Origin: Verrucomicrobiota bacterium
GTDB taxonomy: Bacteria > Verrucomicrobiota > Verrucomicrobiia > Opitutales > Oceanipulchritudinaceae
Direction of reading: 5' to 3'
NCBI GenBank assembly: GCA_009908535.1
Contig: JAAAOD010000129.1
Span: 1-6,911, forward strand
DNA: 6,911 bases
The position numbers were made by a program, and so were the translations under genes. Under the pieces are notes generated by a model. It made no database searches. It saw only the letters and a list, made by a program, of their open reading frames with translations, and had not been told where the DNA came from. Numbering within the stretch: position 1 is the stretch's first letter; every line of letters starts with the position of its first letter. Shown here piece after piece: positions 1 to 5,978 of this stretch.

Positions 1-563
1 GGCAGGACTACCAGAGCCTGATCGCCACGCTGCGCGAATGCCAGCCGCTGCTGCAGGAAAACGCCAAGCCGGCGAAAGTCGTGGAGCACCTGCTCAACGG
101 CTGGTACAGCGACTACATCCGCAACGTCTATCCCGACTGGGACAACCGGCAGGACGACCTGAACAGCATCGTCGGCTACGCCTCGCGCTTTGACACCCTC
201 ACGGAGATGCTGGCGCAGCTGACGCTCGTGAACAACGAGACCTCCGAACGGCAGATCGAACCGGACGACCGGGCGGTGCGGATGACCACCATCCATCAGG
301 CGAAGGGCCTGGAGTTTCCCGTCGTCTTCCTCATTTCCTGCGCCGATGAATGGCTGCCCCTGAAGCGCGCCATCGAGGAAGGGGACGTCGAGGAGGAGCG
401 CCGGCTCTTTTATGTCGCCGTCACCCGGGCGATGAACGAGCTGTGGATTTCCTTCCCCATGATCCACGCCGGGCGCGGCGGCGTGCAGCGCCTCCTCCCC
501 AGCCGCTTCCTCGCCGAGATCCCGAAGGACCGCTACGAGAAGCTCAGTTTCATGCGCTCTTGA
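1..563 (+). CDS. UvrD/PcrA-like superfamily 1 DNA helicase, C-terminal part (5' end outside window)
   Basis: This is the 3' end of an ATP-dependent 3'-5' DNA helicase of the UvrD/PcrA/Rep family; the reading frame is already open at base 3. About 186 residues are visible. Motif V (TTIHQAKGLEFPVVFL) lies at about 285-332. Motif VI (EEERRLFYVAVTRA), with the arginine that contacts the ATP gamma-phosphate, lies at 390-431. Both belong to helicase domain 2A. The ending is typical up to the RFLAEIP stretch, but the protein stops about 11 residues later. UvrD and PcrA normally carry a further tail with a Tudor-like RNA-polymerase-binding domain, which is absent here, so this may be a shorter paralogue rather than canonical UvrD or PcrA. 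The Walker A motif lies outside the window. Family assignment is firm; the exact member is not. Confidence 0.93.
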   Translation, partial: QDYQSLIATLRECQPLLQENAKPAKVVEHLLNGWYSDYIRNVYPDWDNRQDDLNSIVGYASRFDTLTEMLAQLTLVNNETSERQIEPDDRAVRMTTIHQAKGLEFPVVFLISCADEWLPLKRAIEEGDVEEERRLFYVAVTRAMNELWISFPMIHAGRGGVQRLLPSRFLAEIPKDRYEKLSFMRS

Positions 564-582
564 GAGGCGCGCCGGTCCACAG

Positions 583-629
583 TCGCTGGTTCGCTACGAA
601 CATCCGAACGGCTTTCGCTCGTTCGCTAC
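583..629 (-). repeat. REP-like GTAG hairpin with a truncated second copy
   Basis: Read on the minus strand, GTAG (626-629) is followed by a hairpin. The arms CGAACG (620-625) and CGTTCG (605-610) pair perfectly. Inside them, a bulged A precedes GC-GAAA-GC, giving a GNRA-type tetraloop. A second GTAG at 594-597 starts a copy that matches the first at 14 of 15 positions (583-597 against 615-629) but lacks the distal arm. The element fills the 127-bp gap between the helicase gene and the secreted-protein gene. The structure is seen directly; calling it REP-like is an inference from the GTAG-plus-hairpin design. There is no T-tract, so a simple intrinsic terminator is less likely. Confidence 0.5.
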
Positions 630-690
630 GGGAGGCGCCGGGCATAATCCAATTGACAGGACGGCCTCCTCGCGGGACATCCTTTTTCTG

Positions 691-1155
691 ATGCAGGCGC
701 GCTTCCCTTTCTTTCTCTCCCTCCTTTTCCTCCCGCTGGCGGTAGCGGAGGAAGGGCTGATCCGGGAGGCACACGCGCAGTATTTCGCGGCCGGCGATAT
801 CCGCAGTTTGCGGGAGGTCCTCGGTCTTGGCGAGGGTCAGGGCTACCGCGCGGTGGTGCGCAGCGACGCCGGGAACGCCAGCGGCTGGTATTTCATCCTC
901 GAGATGGCCGACGCTCCCGAAACGGCCCGCACCGCCCGGCTCGAGTATATCGCCACCGACGGCAAGGAGACGCGCACTGCCGCATGGGAACTGCCTGCGG
1001 GCAAGCTGAAGAAACGGGTTCTCTACCTTGGCCTGACGGGCGCGGACTGGCCGGGCGGCAAGGACGTCCGCCCGCTTTCCTGGAAGCTCGAGCTTCGCGA
1101 CGGCGCCGATACGGTCATCGCACGTTACAAAAGTTTCCTTTACGCGATGCCATGA
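691..1155 (+). CDS. Secreted or periplasmic protein of unknown function, 154 aa
   Basis: I do not recognise a family. The N-terminus is a classical Sec signal peptide: a short start with one Arg, a hydrophobic core (about residues 5-16), then AVA followed by Glu, predicting signal peptidase I cleavage after residue 19. There is no lipobox cysteine and no later membrane segment, so the mature product of about 135 residues should be periplasmic or secreted. The rest alternates short polar and aliphatic stretches with several aromatic residues, suggesting a beta-rich fold (inference only). No convincing Shine-Dalgarno sequence precedes the ATG. The stop overlaps the start of the downstream glycosylase gene (ATGA at 1152-1155), so the two are probably translationally coupled. 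The signal peptide and coupling support a real gene over the long antisense frame opposite it. Confidence 0.75.
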   Translation: MQARFPFFLSLLFLPLAVAEEGLIREAHAQYFAAGDIRSLREVLGLGEGQGYRAVVRSDAGNASGWYFILEMADAPETARTARLEYIATDGKETRTAAWELPAGKLKKRVLYLGLTGADWPGGKDVRPLSWKLELRDGADTVIARYKSFLYAMP

Positions 1156-2057
1156 GCGGGAAGGGGTGGTGTCCCCTTGAAGGTGAGGAACTGATCTCCG
1201 AAACCGCCCTCGCGGAGACCCTTGTCGGGGGACAGGCCTTTCGCTGGTTCTGGCGCGAAGGGGAAGGCGCATGGCTGGGGATCTGGGAACGGAACGCGGT
1301 TTACCTGCGACGCGACGAAGGCGGCGTCCTGAGCTTCCGCAGTCCCACCGGTACCGATGCCGACAGCGTGGCAGCCTATCTTGCGCGCGGGCGCAGTCGC
1401 GCATGGGCGCGGAAGTTGCCCCTTGCGGCCGACCCCGTCCTCCACCGCCTCGCCGCGAAATGGAGCGGCCTGAGCCTTCTCGCGCAACCGCTGGAGGAGA
1501 CCCTGCTCGCCTTTCTCTGCAGCTCCAACAAGCGCATCCGGCAGATCCGCGACATGCTTGAGCGCCTTGCCTCGGCCTTCGGAGAGCCCATTCAAGGAAC
1601 GGGCCTGCGGGCCTTGCCGTCATGGGAGCGCCTCGCCACGGTCTCCGAATCCTCGCTCCGGGCCTGCGCACTTGGTTACCGCGCGCCCAATGTGCTTGCC
1701 ACCGCGCGGCGGCTCGCCGCGGACCCGGAATGGGCGAACCGACTCGCCTCCCTGCCCTACCGGGAGGCACGGGACTGGCTGCAGCAGCTTCCGGGAGTCG
1801 GGGCCAAGGTTGCCGATTGCGTCCTCCTTTTCGGAGTCGGTCGCGGGGAAGCCTTTCCTGTCGACACGTGGATCGCGAAAGCGCTGGCCGGTCACTACCC
1901 GGAGATCGCCCGCTGGCCCCGTGAACAACTGGCCACGTTTGCCCGTATCCACTTTGGCCCGGGCGCCGGCCTCGCCCAGCAGTGGTTCTTCGCAGAGGCG
2001 CGGGGCCAGTCGACCGAAGCTCTCAAAATCCTGAGTTCGGATTCCCGGTCAGGCTAG
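1152..2057 (+). CDS. ogg: 8-oxoguanine DNA glycosylase, OGG1 type (HhH-GPD), 301 aa
   Basis: A bifunctional base-excision-repair glycosylase/AP lyase that removes 8-oxoguanine. Landmarks follow the human OGG1 order: GQAFRW (residues 27-32; human GQSFRW), CSSN (123-126; human C146-N149), the helix-hairpin-helix LPGVGAK with the Schiff-base lysine K219 (human K249), C223 (human C253), and catalytic D238 in PVDTW (human D268). The K-to-D spacing is 19, as in the human enzyme. Near the C-terminus Q276 and F280 match the 8-oxoG pocket residues Q315 and F319. Human R154, which enforces cytosine opposite the lesion, is Q131, and human H270 is W240. At about 300 residues it is slightly shorter than the eukaryotic enzymes. 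The start at 1152 is chosen because it overlaps the preceding stop (ATGA); the open frame before it is a shadow of the secreted-protein gene. Confidence 0.93.
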   Translation: MSGKGWCPLEGEELISETALAETLVGGQAFRWFWREGEGAWLGIWERNAVYLRRDEGGVLSFRSPTGTDADSVAAYLARGRSRAWARKLPLAADPVLHRLAAKWSGLSLLAQPLEETLLAFLCSSNKRIRQIRDMLERLASAFGEPIQGTGLRALPSWERLATVSESSLRACALGYRAPNVLATARRLAADPEWANRLASLPYREARDWLQQLPGVGAKVADCVLLFGVGRGEAFPVDTWIAKALAGHYPEIARWPREQLATFARIHFGPGAGLAQQWFFAEARGQSTEALKILSSDSRSG

Positions 2058-2106
2058 AACGAAAAAGAAGTGGACAAGCACCCATGGCTGACCACCTTTT
2101 CCTGCA

Positions 2107-2361
2107 ATGGCGGAAGATCATTACGCGGAATTCACCAGCAAACGCTTTGTCGGACTGAGCGTGCTCCTCGCTCTCGTTTTCTGGGCCGTCTTCACGCGCC
2201 TGCTCCTGCCCTTCGTCCCCGCGGAAACGCAGGCCGTGCAATACACTGTCGCCGGCTTCACCTCCGCCTGCCTGACCGGTGTCTTTTTCCTCGCCGTGCA
2301 CATGTTCCAGCTCGTTTTCAAGGAAAGCCGCAAGGCCCGGCGCGAGCGCGAATACAACTGA
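2107..2361 (+). CDS. Small two-helix inner-membrane protein, 84 aa
   Basis: Function not recognised. After a polar N-terminus of 13 residues there are two hydrophobic segments, about 14-37 and 46-71, joined by a short turn (VPAETQAV). The tail is strongly basic (KESRKARRERE). By the positive-inside rule the tail should be cytoplasmic, giving a hairpin with both ends inside. An in-frame stop at 2089-2091 leaves the ATG at 2107 as the first usable one. There is no clear ribosome binding site. It sits 49 bp after the glycosylase stop and 59 bp before the adenylate cyclase, on the same strand, so co-transcription is plausible. The membrane-helix pattern and clean fit between neighbours argue that it is real, but codon statistics were not computed. 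Confidence 0.7.
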   Translation: MAEDHYAEFTSKRFVGLSVLLALVFWAVFTRLLLPFVPAETQAVQYTVAGFTSACLTGVFFLAVHMFQLVFKESRKARREREYN

Positions 2362-2420
2362 AGCTTCGCGCTTGCCCCCGATGGTGGCGGTTGCAATAGT
2401 AGAACCAGGTTTCGCGCCTC

Positions 2421-3377
2421 ATGCCGTTGATTCACCGCCATTACTCCATTCCGCATCTGGATTTCCGCGATTTCTGGGATATCTGCAGCCATTACCTTGG
2501 GGTCCATCCGAAGTATCGGACCATCCTCTATTCCATCGACGGCTTCAGTGGACCCATCTGCGAAAACGAGAGCGACCTTTCCAAGGTCCTCCGCCTGATC
2601 GCATTGCAGAAGCATGATGTCGGGCGCTACGTCGCCCGCTATTACCTTTCACCGAACAGTGAACCGGGCGACTACGGTAACGCGAAAATGGAATACCTGC
2701 CGCAATCGCATGATTTCCAGCCAGCGGGCCTCCATTTCTATACCGATACCGACACCAAACTCCTCATCTACCAGTTCGAGGACTTTATTTACAGCGGTTA
2801 CTCCTTTGCGGAGGACGACGAGGCGGAGATTGAATACGGACTTCCCTGTGAAATTCTCGCGGCCGTGATCGATATCCGCGGTTTCTCATCCTTTTGCGAG
2901 CAACCCGACATCGAATCGCCCTACACCTGCGGCCTCATGACCGCCTTCTACAATATGGTCCGGACAGGGTTTAAGCGCTATCCGCCGGAGTTGGTGAAAT
3001 TCCTCGGCGACGGCGTACTCGCGGTCTGGCAGACCAATGCCAAAGACCGGCGCATCGCCATCGAGACCTGCCTCGATGGGCTCAAACAGATGCCCATGAC
3101 CTGGAAGAGCCTCGCGCGGGGAGCGGAATTCACCCACGGCGCACCGGAAGGGATCGGATCCGGCGTCAGTTTCGGCCTCGCGAGCAGAATTTCCATCGAT
3201 CAGGACTACATCGGCCGCCCCATTAACCTGGCCAGCCGTCTCTGCAGCGTCTGCCCGCCGGCGAAGTCCTACATCGCCCGCAATGTTCCCGACATTGGCG
3301 ACTTCGAGGTAAAGCCCCTTTCGGTCCGCCTCAAAAGTTATGGCGAACAGAAAGTCTGGCTGATGGACGTGATCTGA
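2421..3377 (+). CDS. Class III adenylate cyclase, soluble, with an uncharacterised N-terminal region (318 aa)
   Basis: Converts ATP to cyclic AMP and pyrophosphate. The catalytic domain occupies about residues 143-318. Metal-binding aspartates are D151 (VIDIRGF) and D197 (FLGDGV). The adenine-recognising pair is K193 (VKFLGD) and D262 (QDYIG). The transition-state pair is N269 and R273 (INLASRL). Spacing D262-N269 of 7 and N269-R273 of 4 agrees with mammalian cyclase (D1018, N1025, R1029), so the set is complete and ATP rather than GTP is the expected substrate. Residues 1 to about 142 are rich in Tyr, His and acidic residues and match no domain I can name; they presumably sense or regulate. 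There is no signal peptide or membrane helix, so it should be cytoplasmic. It is the last + strand gene before the convergent junction. Confidence 0.92.
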   Translation: MPLIHRHYSIPHLDFRDFWDICSHYLGVHPKYRTILYSIDGFSGPICENESDLSKVLRLIALQKHDVGRYVARYYLSPNSEPGDYGNAKMEYLPQSHDFQPAGLHFYTDTDTKLLIYQFEDFIYSGYSFAEDDEAEIEYGLPCEILAAVIDIRGFSSFCEQPDIESPYTCGLMTAFYNMVRTGFKRYPPELVKFLGDGVLAVWQTNAKDRRIAIETCLDGLKQMPMTWKSLARGAEFTHGAPEGIGSGVSFGLASRISIDQDYIGRPINLASRLCSVCPPAKSYIARNVPDIGDFEVKPLSVRLKSYGEQKVWLMDVI

Positions 3378-3433
3378 GCTCGGCAGAAGCGACTGAAGAC
3401 CGACTCCACCCGAGTAACGGCGGCATCACCGGG

Positions 3434-3510
3434 GTAGCCGAAGTCGTGAGACTTTGGCTAACGAGAAAGGTCAAAGTCTCACGACTTCGGCTACATCATG
3501 ACTTCGGGTA
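3434..3510. repeat. BIME-like inverted pair of GTAG hairpin units plus a decayed third copy
   Basis: Two inverted copies form perfect 23-bp arms (3434-3456 and 3472-3494) around a 15-nt spacer. Each copy is also a small hairpin. On the + strand GTAG (3434-3437) is followed by CCGAAGTC, loop GTGA, and GACTTTGG (3438-3457, one G-T wobble). On the minus strand GTAG (3491-3494) is followed by CCGAAGTC, GTGA and GACTTTGA (down to 3471). A third minus-strand remnant at 3496-3510 keeps CCGAAGTC with loop ATGA but has lost GTAG and the distal arm. This lies in the 185-bp gap between the convergent cyclase and oadA genes. There is no T-tract, although a stem this strong in RNA could still help end transcription from both sides. 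The symmetry is seen directly; the REP/BIME assignment is inference. Confidence 0.75.
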
Positions 3511-3562
3511 ACAACGACGCCATCGGCAAGAGGTTCCCGACTCGGCTGGCCATAGACCCCGG

Positions 3563-5095
3563 TCACTCTTCCACTTCCTGCACATAGGTGGTGTACTGCC
3601 GTCCGTTGATGTTGAGGTCGACCTTGCGGGCGCCTTCGGGAATATCTTCGCTGGCGGACACCGGGGACGGGGAGGCGGGCGCCGGAGTTTTCGGCCTCTC
3701 CTCCTCTTCGGCGGCCTTGGCGACGGTGACAGACTCGGGTTCGGCCGGGGCCTCCTTCTTCTGATCGTAGTGCTTTTTCAGTTCCTGTGGAAACATCGCG
3801 TGAATGACGCAGTGCTCGTCGTCGGAGGGCAGGCCCTGCTTTTCCAGTTCTCTGCGCAGTTTCTCCATCCGTGGCTCGGCGAGGTCGGCGGGACGGCAGG
3901 TGATCGCTTCTTTGCCACTCTTTTTCGCGGCGGCCTTCTGCACATCGGGATCCACCGCCGAAGGGGTCTGTCCGTAATAACCGAGGGCGATGTCCATGGC
4001 CTGCGGTGAGAAATTCTTCCAGCGACCGAACTTCACGTTCAGCATCGCCTGGACCCCGACGATCTGGGAGGTCGGGGTGACGAGCGGAATCCAGCCGAGG
4101 GCCTCGCGCACGACGGGGATCTCCGCAAAGACGTCCTCGAACTTGTCTTCCATCTTCTGCTCCTTGAGCTGGTTGCGGAAGTTGCTCAGCATGCCACCGG
4201 GGACCTGGTAGCGAAGGGCCTCCGTATCGACGACCTCATTCTTGTGCGCGGTGTATTCCGAAAGCTCGTGGTAGACCTTCGTGAAGTATTCCCGCAGCTG
4301 CTTCAACTTGCCGAGGTCGAACGCCGGCTGCCGCGGATGATCTTCGAGCAGGCTCAGCATGCGGAGGGTATCCGGTTGTGCGGTCCCGTTGGCGAAAGGC
4401 GCCACGGAGGTATCGATCATGTCGGCCCCGGCTTCGATAGCGGCATAATAGGTGCTGCCGCCGAGACCAGTGGTATCGTGGGTATGGACGTTCACGGGAA
4501 GGCTCAGCCGCTCCTTCAGTCCCTTGACGATTTTGTAGGCGATCACTGGCGGGATGAGCCCGGCCATGTCCTTTAGACAGATGGAGTCGCAGCCCATTTC
4601 CTGCAAGGACTCCCCGAGTTCAATGAACTTCTCCACCGTGTGAAAAGGACTGGACGTGTAACAGATCACGCCCTGGGCGTGCTTTCCGGCCGCCTTCGTG
4701 GCCTCCACGGCGGTGCGGATGTTGCGGACATCGTTGAGGGCGTCGAAAATGCGGAATCGGTCCATGCCATGTTTGGCCGCGCAGTGCACGAAGGCCGTTA
4801 CCACGTCATCGGGAAAATTGGCGTACTGGACGATGTTCTGGCCGCGCAGCAGCATCATGTGGGGCGTGTTGGGCGTCCCGGCCTTCAGCGCATCGAGTCG
4901 GTCAAAGGGAAATTCATCGAGGAAGCGCAGCCCCGCGTCGATGGTCGCGCCTCCCCAGGTCTCGAGGGCGCCGAAACCCATGCTGTCGAGAAGGTCGAGG
5001 ACCGGCAGCATCTGCTCGGTTCGCATCCGCGTCGCGGCAAGGCTTTGATGGCCGTCCCGGAGGACGAGGTTGTTGAAAATCACTGCATTGGCCAT
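3563..5095 (-). CDS. oadA: Oxaloacetate decarboxylase alpha / pyruvate carboxylase B-type carboxyltransferase lacking the biotin domain (510 aa)
   Basis: Moves carboxyl groups between oxaloacetate/pyruvate and a biotin carrier. Residues 1 to about 280 form the HMGL-like TIM barrel: LRDGHQS (12-18, metal ligand D14), the active-site lysine expected to be carboxylated, K175 (CLKDMAG), metal ligands H204 and H206 (VHTHD), and T238 in ANGTAQP, aligning with the catalytic threonine of pyruvate carboxylase. Residues about 290-435 are the conserved PYC/OadA domain. A Pro/Ala/Glu-rich linker (about 436-478) leads to a stretch resembling the first strands of a biotinyl domain (DLNINGRQY), then a stop; no MKM biotinylation site exists. 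A separate carrier protein must therefore supply biotin. The start at 5095 matches the family N-terminus (MANAVIFNN); the open frame continues upstream only through repeats. The Shine-Dalgarno is weak. Pyruvate carboxylase subunit B is the alternative name. Confidence 0.93.
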   Translation of the reverse strand: MANAVIFNNLVLRDGHQSLAATRMRTEQMLPVLDLLDSMGFGALETWGGATIDAGLRFLDEFPFDRLDALKAGTPNTPHMMLLRGQNIVQYANFPDDVVTAFVHCAAKHGMDRFRIFDALNDVRNIRTAVEATKAAGKHAQGVICYTSSPFHTVEKFIELGESLQEMGCDSICLKDMAGLIPPVIAYKIVKGLKERLSLPVNVHTHDTTGLGGSTYYAAIEAGADMIDTSVAPFANGTAQPDTLRMLSLLEDHPRQPAFDLGKLKQLREYFTKVYHELSEYTAHKNEVVDTEALRYQVPGGMLSNFRNQLKEQKMEDKFEDVFAEIPVVREALGWIPLVTPTSQIVGVQAMLNVKFGRWKNFSPQAMDIALGYYGQTPSAVDPDVQKAAAKKSGKEAITCRPADLAEPRMEKLRRELEKQGLPSDDEHCVIHAMFPQELKKHYDQKKEAPAEPESVTVAKAAEEEERPKTPAPASPSPVSASEDIPEGARKVDLNINGRQYTTYVQEVEE

Positions 5096-5155
5096 ATCGC
5101 GGACCAGCCTGCGTACGGGCCCAGGGGGAGACAATGCTAAAGGCGCGGAGGGAGT

Positions 5156-5260
5156 CGCGGAAGCGCGGTAGCGCTTCCCTCCATCTAGGAAAGACGCGGA
5201 AGCGCGGTAGCGCTTCCCTCCGTCAAGGAAAGGCGCGGAAGCGCGGTAGCGCTTCCCTCC
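5156..5260. repeat. Tandem array of three GGAAGCGC-GGTA-GCGCTTCC palindromes, 39-bp period
   Basis: A 27-bp core occurs exactly three times (5156-5182, 5195-5221, 5234-5260), separated by 12-bp spacers that differ slightly. Each core contains a perfect palindrome with 8-bp arms, GGAAGCGC and GCGCTTCC, around GGTA. Each also carries GTAG (5168-5171, 5207-5210, 5246-5249) followed by CGCTTCC, which can pair with the GGAAGCG of the next unit. A partial copy of the spacer and core start is visible at 5139-5150. The array fills most of the 166-bp gap between rsmE and oadA and ends one base before the rsmE stop. Because 39 is a multiple of three, it stays open as a reading frame, but this is not evidence of coding. 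Confidence 0.85.
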
Positions 5261-5261
5261 A

Positions 5262-5978
5262 TCAGCCTGCGAGGCGGCGGAGGCGGGTGGCCCCGAGGAG
5301 CAGGGAAGCCGCCGTCTCCACGCGCAGGACAAGGGGTCCGAGATCGACGAAGCGGCAGCCGGCATCGCGGAGAAGCCCGTATTCGCTCTCGGAAAAATCC
5401 CCTTCCGGCCCGACGTAAAAGCTCAGGGGGACGGTCGAAGGCAGTTGACCGAGCACCTTCCAGAAAGGCTCCCGCTCGAGGGCCAGCGCGGCGCAGATGC
5501 GCACGGATTGCAAAGGCTCCCGCTCGAGGGCCGCCGCCGGCGGACAGGCCTCCGTCAGCGCGGGCAGATAAGGATTTCCGGACTGCTTGAGCGCCTCGAT
5601 GAGAATGCTCTGCCAGCGCTCGCTTTTTGTTCCCAGACGTCCGGACGGTACCAGGGCATGTTCGGATCGCAGAGGGACGATTTCGGTCGCCCCCAGTTCC
5701 ACGGCCTTCTGCAGAATGGCGGGGAAGACCTTTCCCTTCGGTAAAGCAACACAGAGACGCGTCACCGGCGGCGGTGGAAATTCCCGCACTGCCCGGACCT
5801 CAAGGTTTCCCTGCCCGTCGTGTTCGCAGCATGCGACGGCGCCGCGTCCGTTGAGGACGTCCACCTTCTCACCGGCCCGCGCGCGCCGGACCTTGCAAAA
5901 GTGGTGCCGTTCTTCCCGGTTCAAGGCGGGTTCGCTGCCGTCGCCCGGCGACCAGTTCGCACAGAAAACCCTCAGCAT
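5262..5978 (-). CDS. rsmE: 16S rRNA (uracil-1498 N3)-methyltransferase RsmE, 238 aa
   Basis: Methylates N3 of U1498 in 16S rRNA within the 30S subunit, using S-adenosylmethionine. It has the two-part RsmE layout: an N-terminal PUA-like RNA-binding region (about residues 1-65, with HHFCKVRRARAG typical of the family) and a C-terminal SPOUT trefoil-knot domain. SPOUT landmarks are KAVELGATEIVPL (91-103), ALKQSGNPYLP (129-139), GPEGDF (190-195; usually GPEGGF) and LGPLVLRVETA (213-223). The ATG at 5978 is preferred over the GTG at 5990. It gives the expected N-terminus (MLRVF) and has GGGGAGG at 5990-5996, 11 nt upstream, the only clear Shine-Dalgarno in the window. Oddity: a 21-bp direct repeat (5464-5484 and 5512-5532) encodes ALEREP twice, at residues 150-155 and 166-171. 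Confidence 0.95.
   Translation of the reverse strand: MLRVFCANWSPGDGSEPALNREERHHFCKVRRARAGEKVDVLNGRGAVACCEHDGQGNLEVRAVREFPPPPVTRLCVALPKGKVFPAILQKAVELGATEIVPLRSEHALVPSGRLGTKSERWQSILIEALKQSGNPYLPALTEACPPAAALEREPLQSVRICAALALEREPFWKVLGQLPSTVPLSFYVGPEGDFSESEYGLLRDAGCRFVDLGPLVLRVETAASLLLGATRLRRLAG
5464..5532. repeat. 21-bp exact direct repeat inside rsmE, 48-bp offset
   Basis: The same 21 bases occur at 5464-5484 and 5512-5532. The offset of 48 bp equals 16 codons, so both copies are read in the same frame and encode ALEREPF and ALEREPL. The bases between copies and those after the second copy are not obviously similar, so this is either an old tandem duplication that has diverged or a short copied patch. 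It lies in the SPOUT domain, between the KQSG and GPEG motifs. Confidence 0.8.

Noticed and set aside
643..681. Possible promoter before the secreted-protein gene (TTGACA at 653-658, CATAAT at 643-648)
   Set aside because: The perfect -35 has no acceptable -10 about 17 bp downstream (GACATC), and CATAAT has no good -35 upstream, so they do not form a promoter together.
984..1151. Upstream extension of the glycosylase frame
   Set aside because: This stretch is out of frame with the signal-peptide gene it overlaps, and the OGG1-like sequence begins only after the ATG at 1152.
550..1770. A 406-codon open frame on the minus strand, opposite the secreted-protein and glycosylase genes
   Set aside because: It is Arg/Pro/Gly-rich with no recognisable motif and lies antisense to two well-supported genes; long antisense frames are common in GC-rich DNA.
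2084..2158. A 24-codon frame starting at ATG 2084, a possible leader peptide before the membrane protein
   Set aside because: There is no well-spaced ribosome binding site and no attenuator-like structure, and it overlaps the better-supported gene at 2107.
3409..3530. Similar GTAAC...GCATC and GTAAC...CCATC stretches on either side of the inverted element, as a possible target duplication
   Set aside because: The match is imperfect and needs gaps, so it is too weak to call a target-site duplication.
3434..5260. CRISPR array
   Set aside because: The repeats are palindromic, the spacers in the tandem array are only 12 bp and nearly alike, and there are no cas genes.
5096..5365. Upstream extension of oadA through the tandem repeats into rsmE
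   Set aside because: The translated repeats (DGGKRYRASA) are low-complexity products of the palindromic array and overlap the 3' end of rsmE; the family N-terminus begins at 5095.
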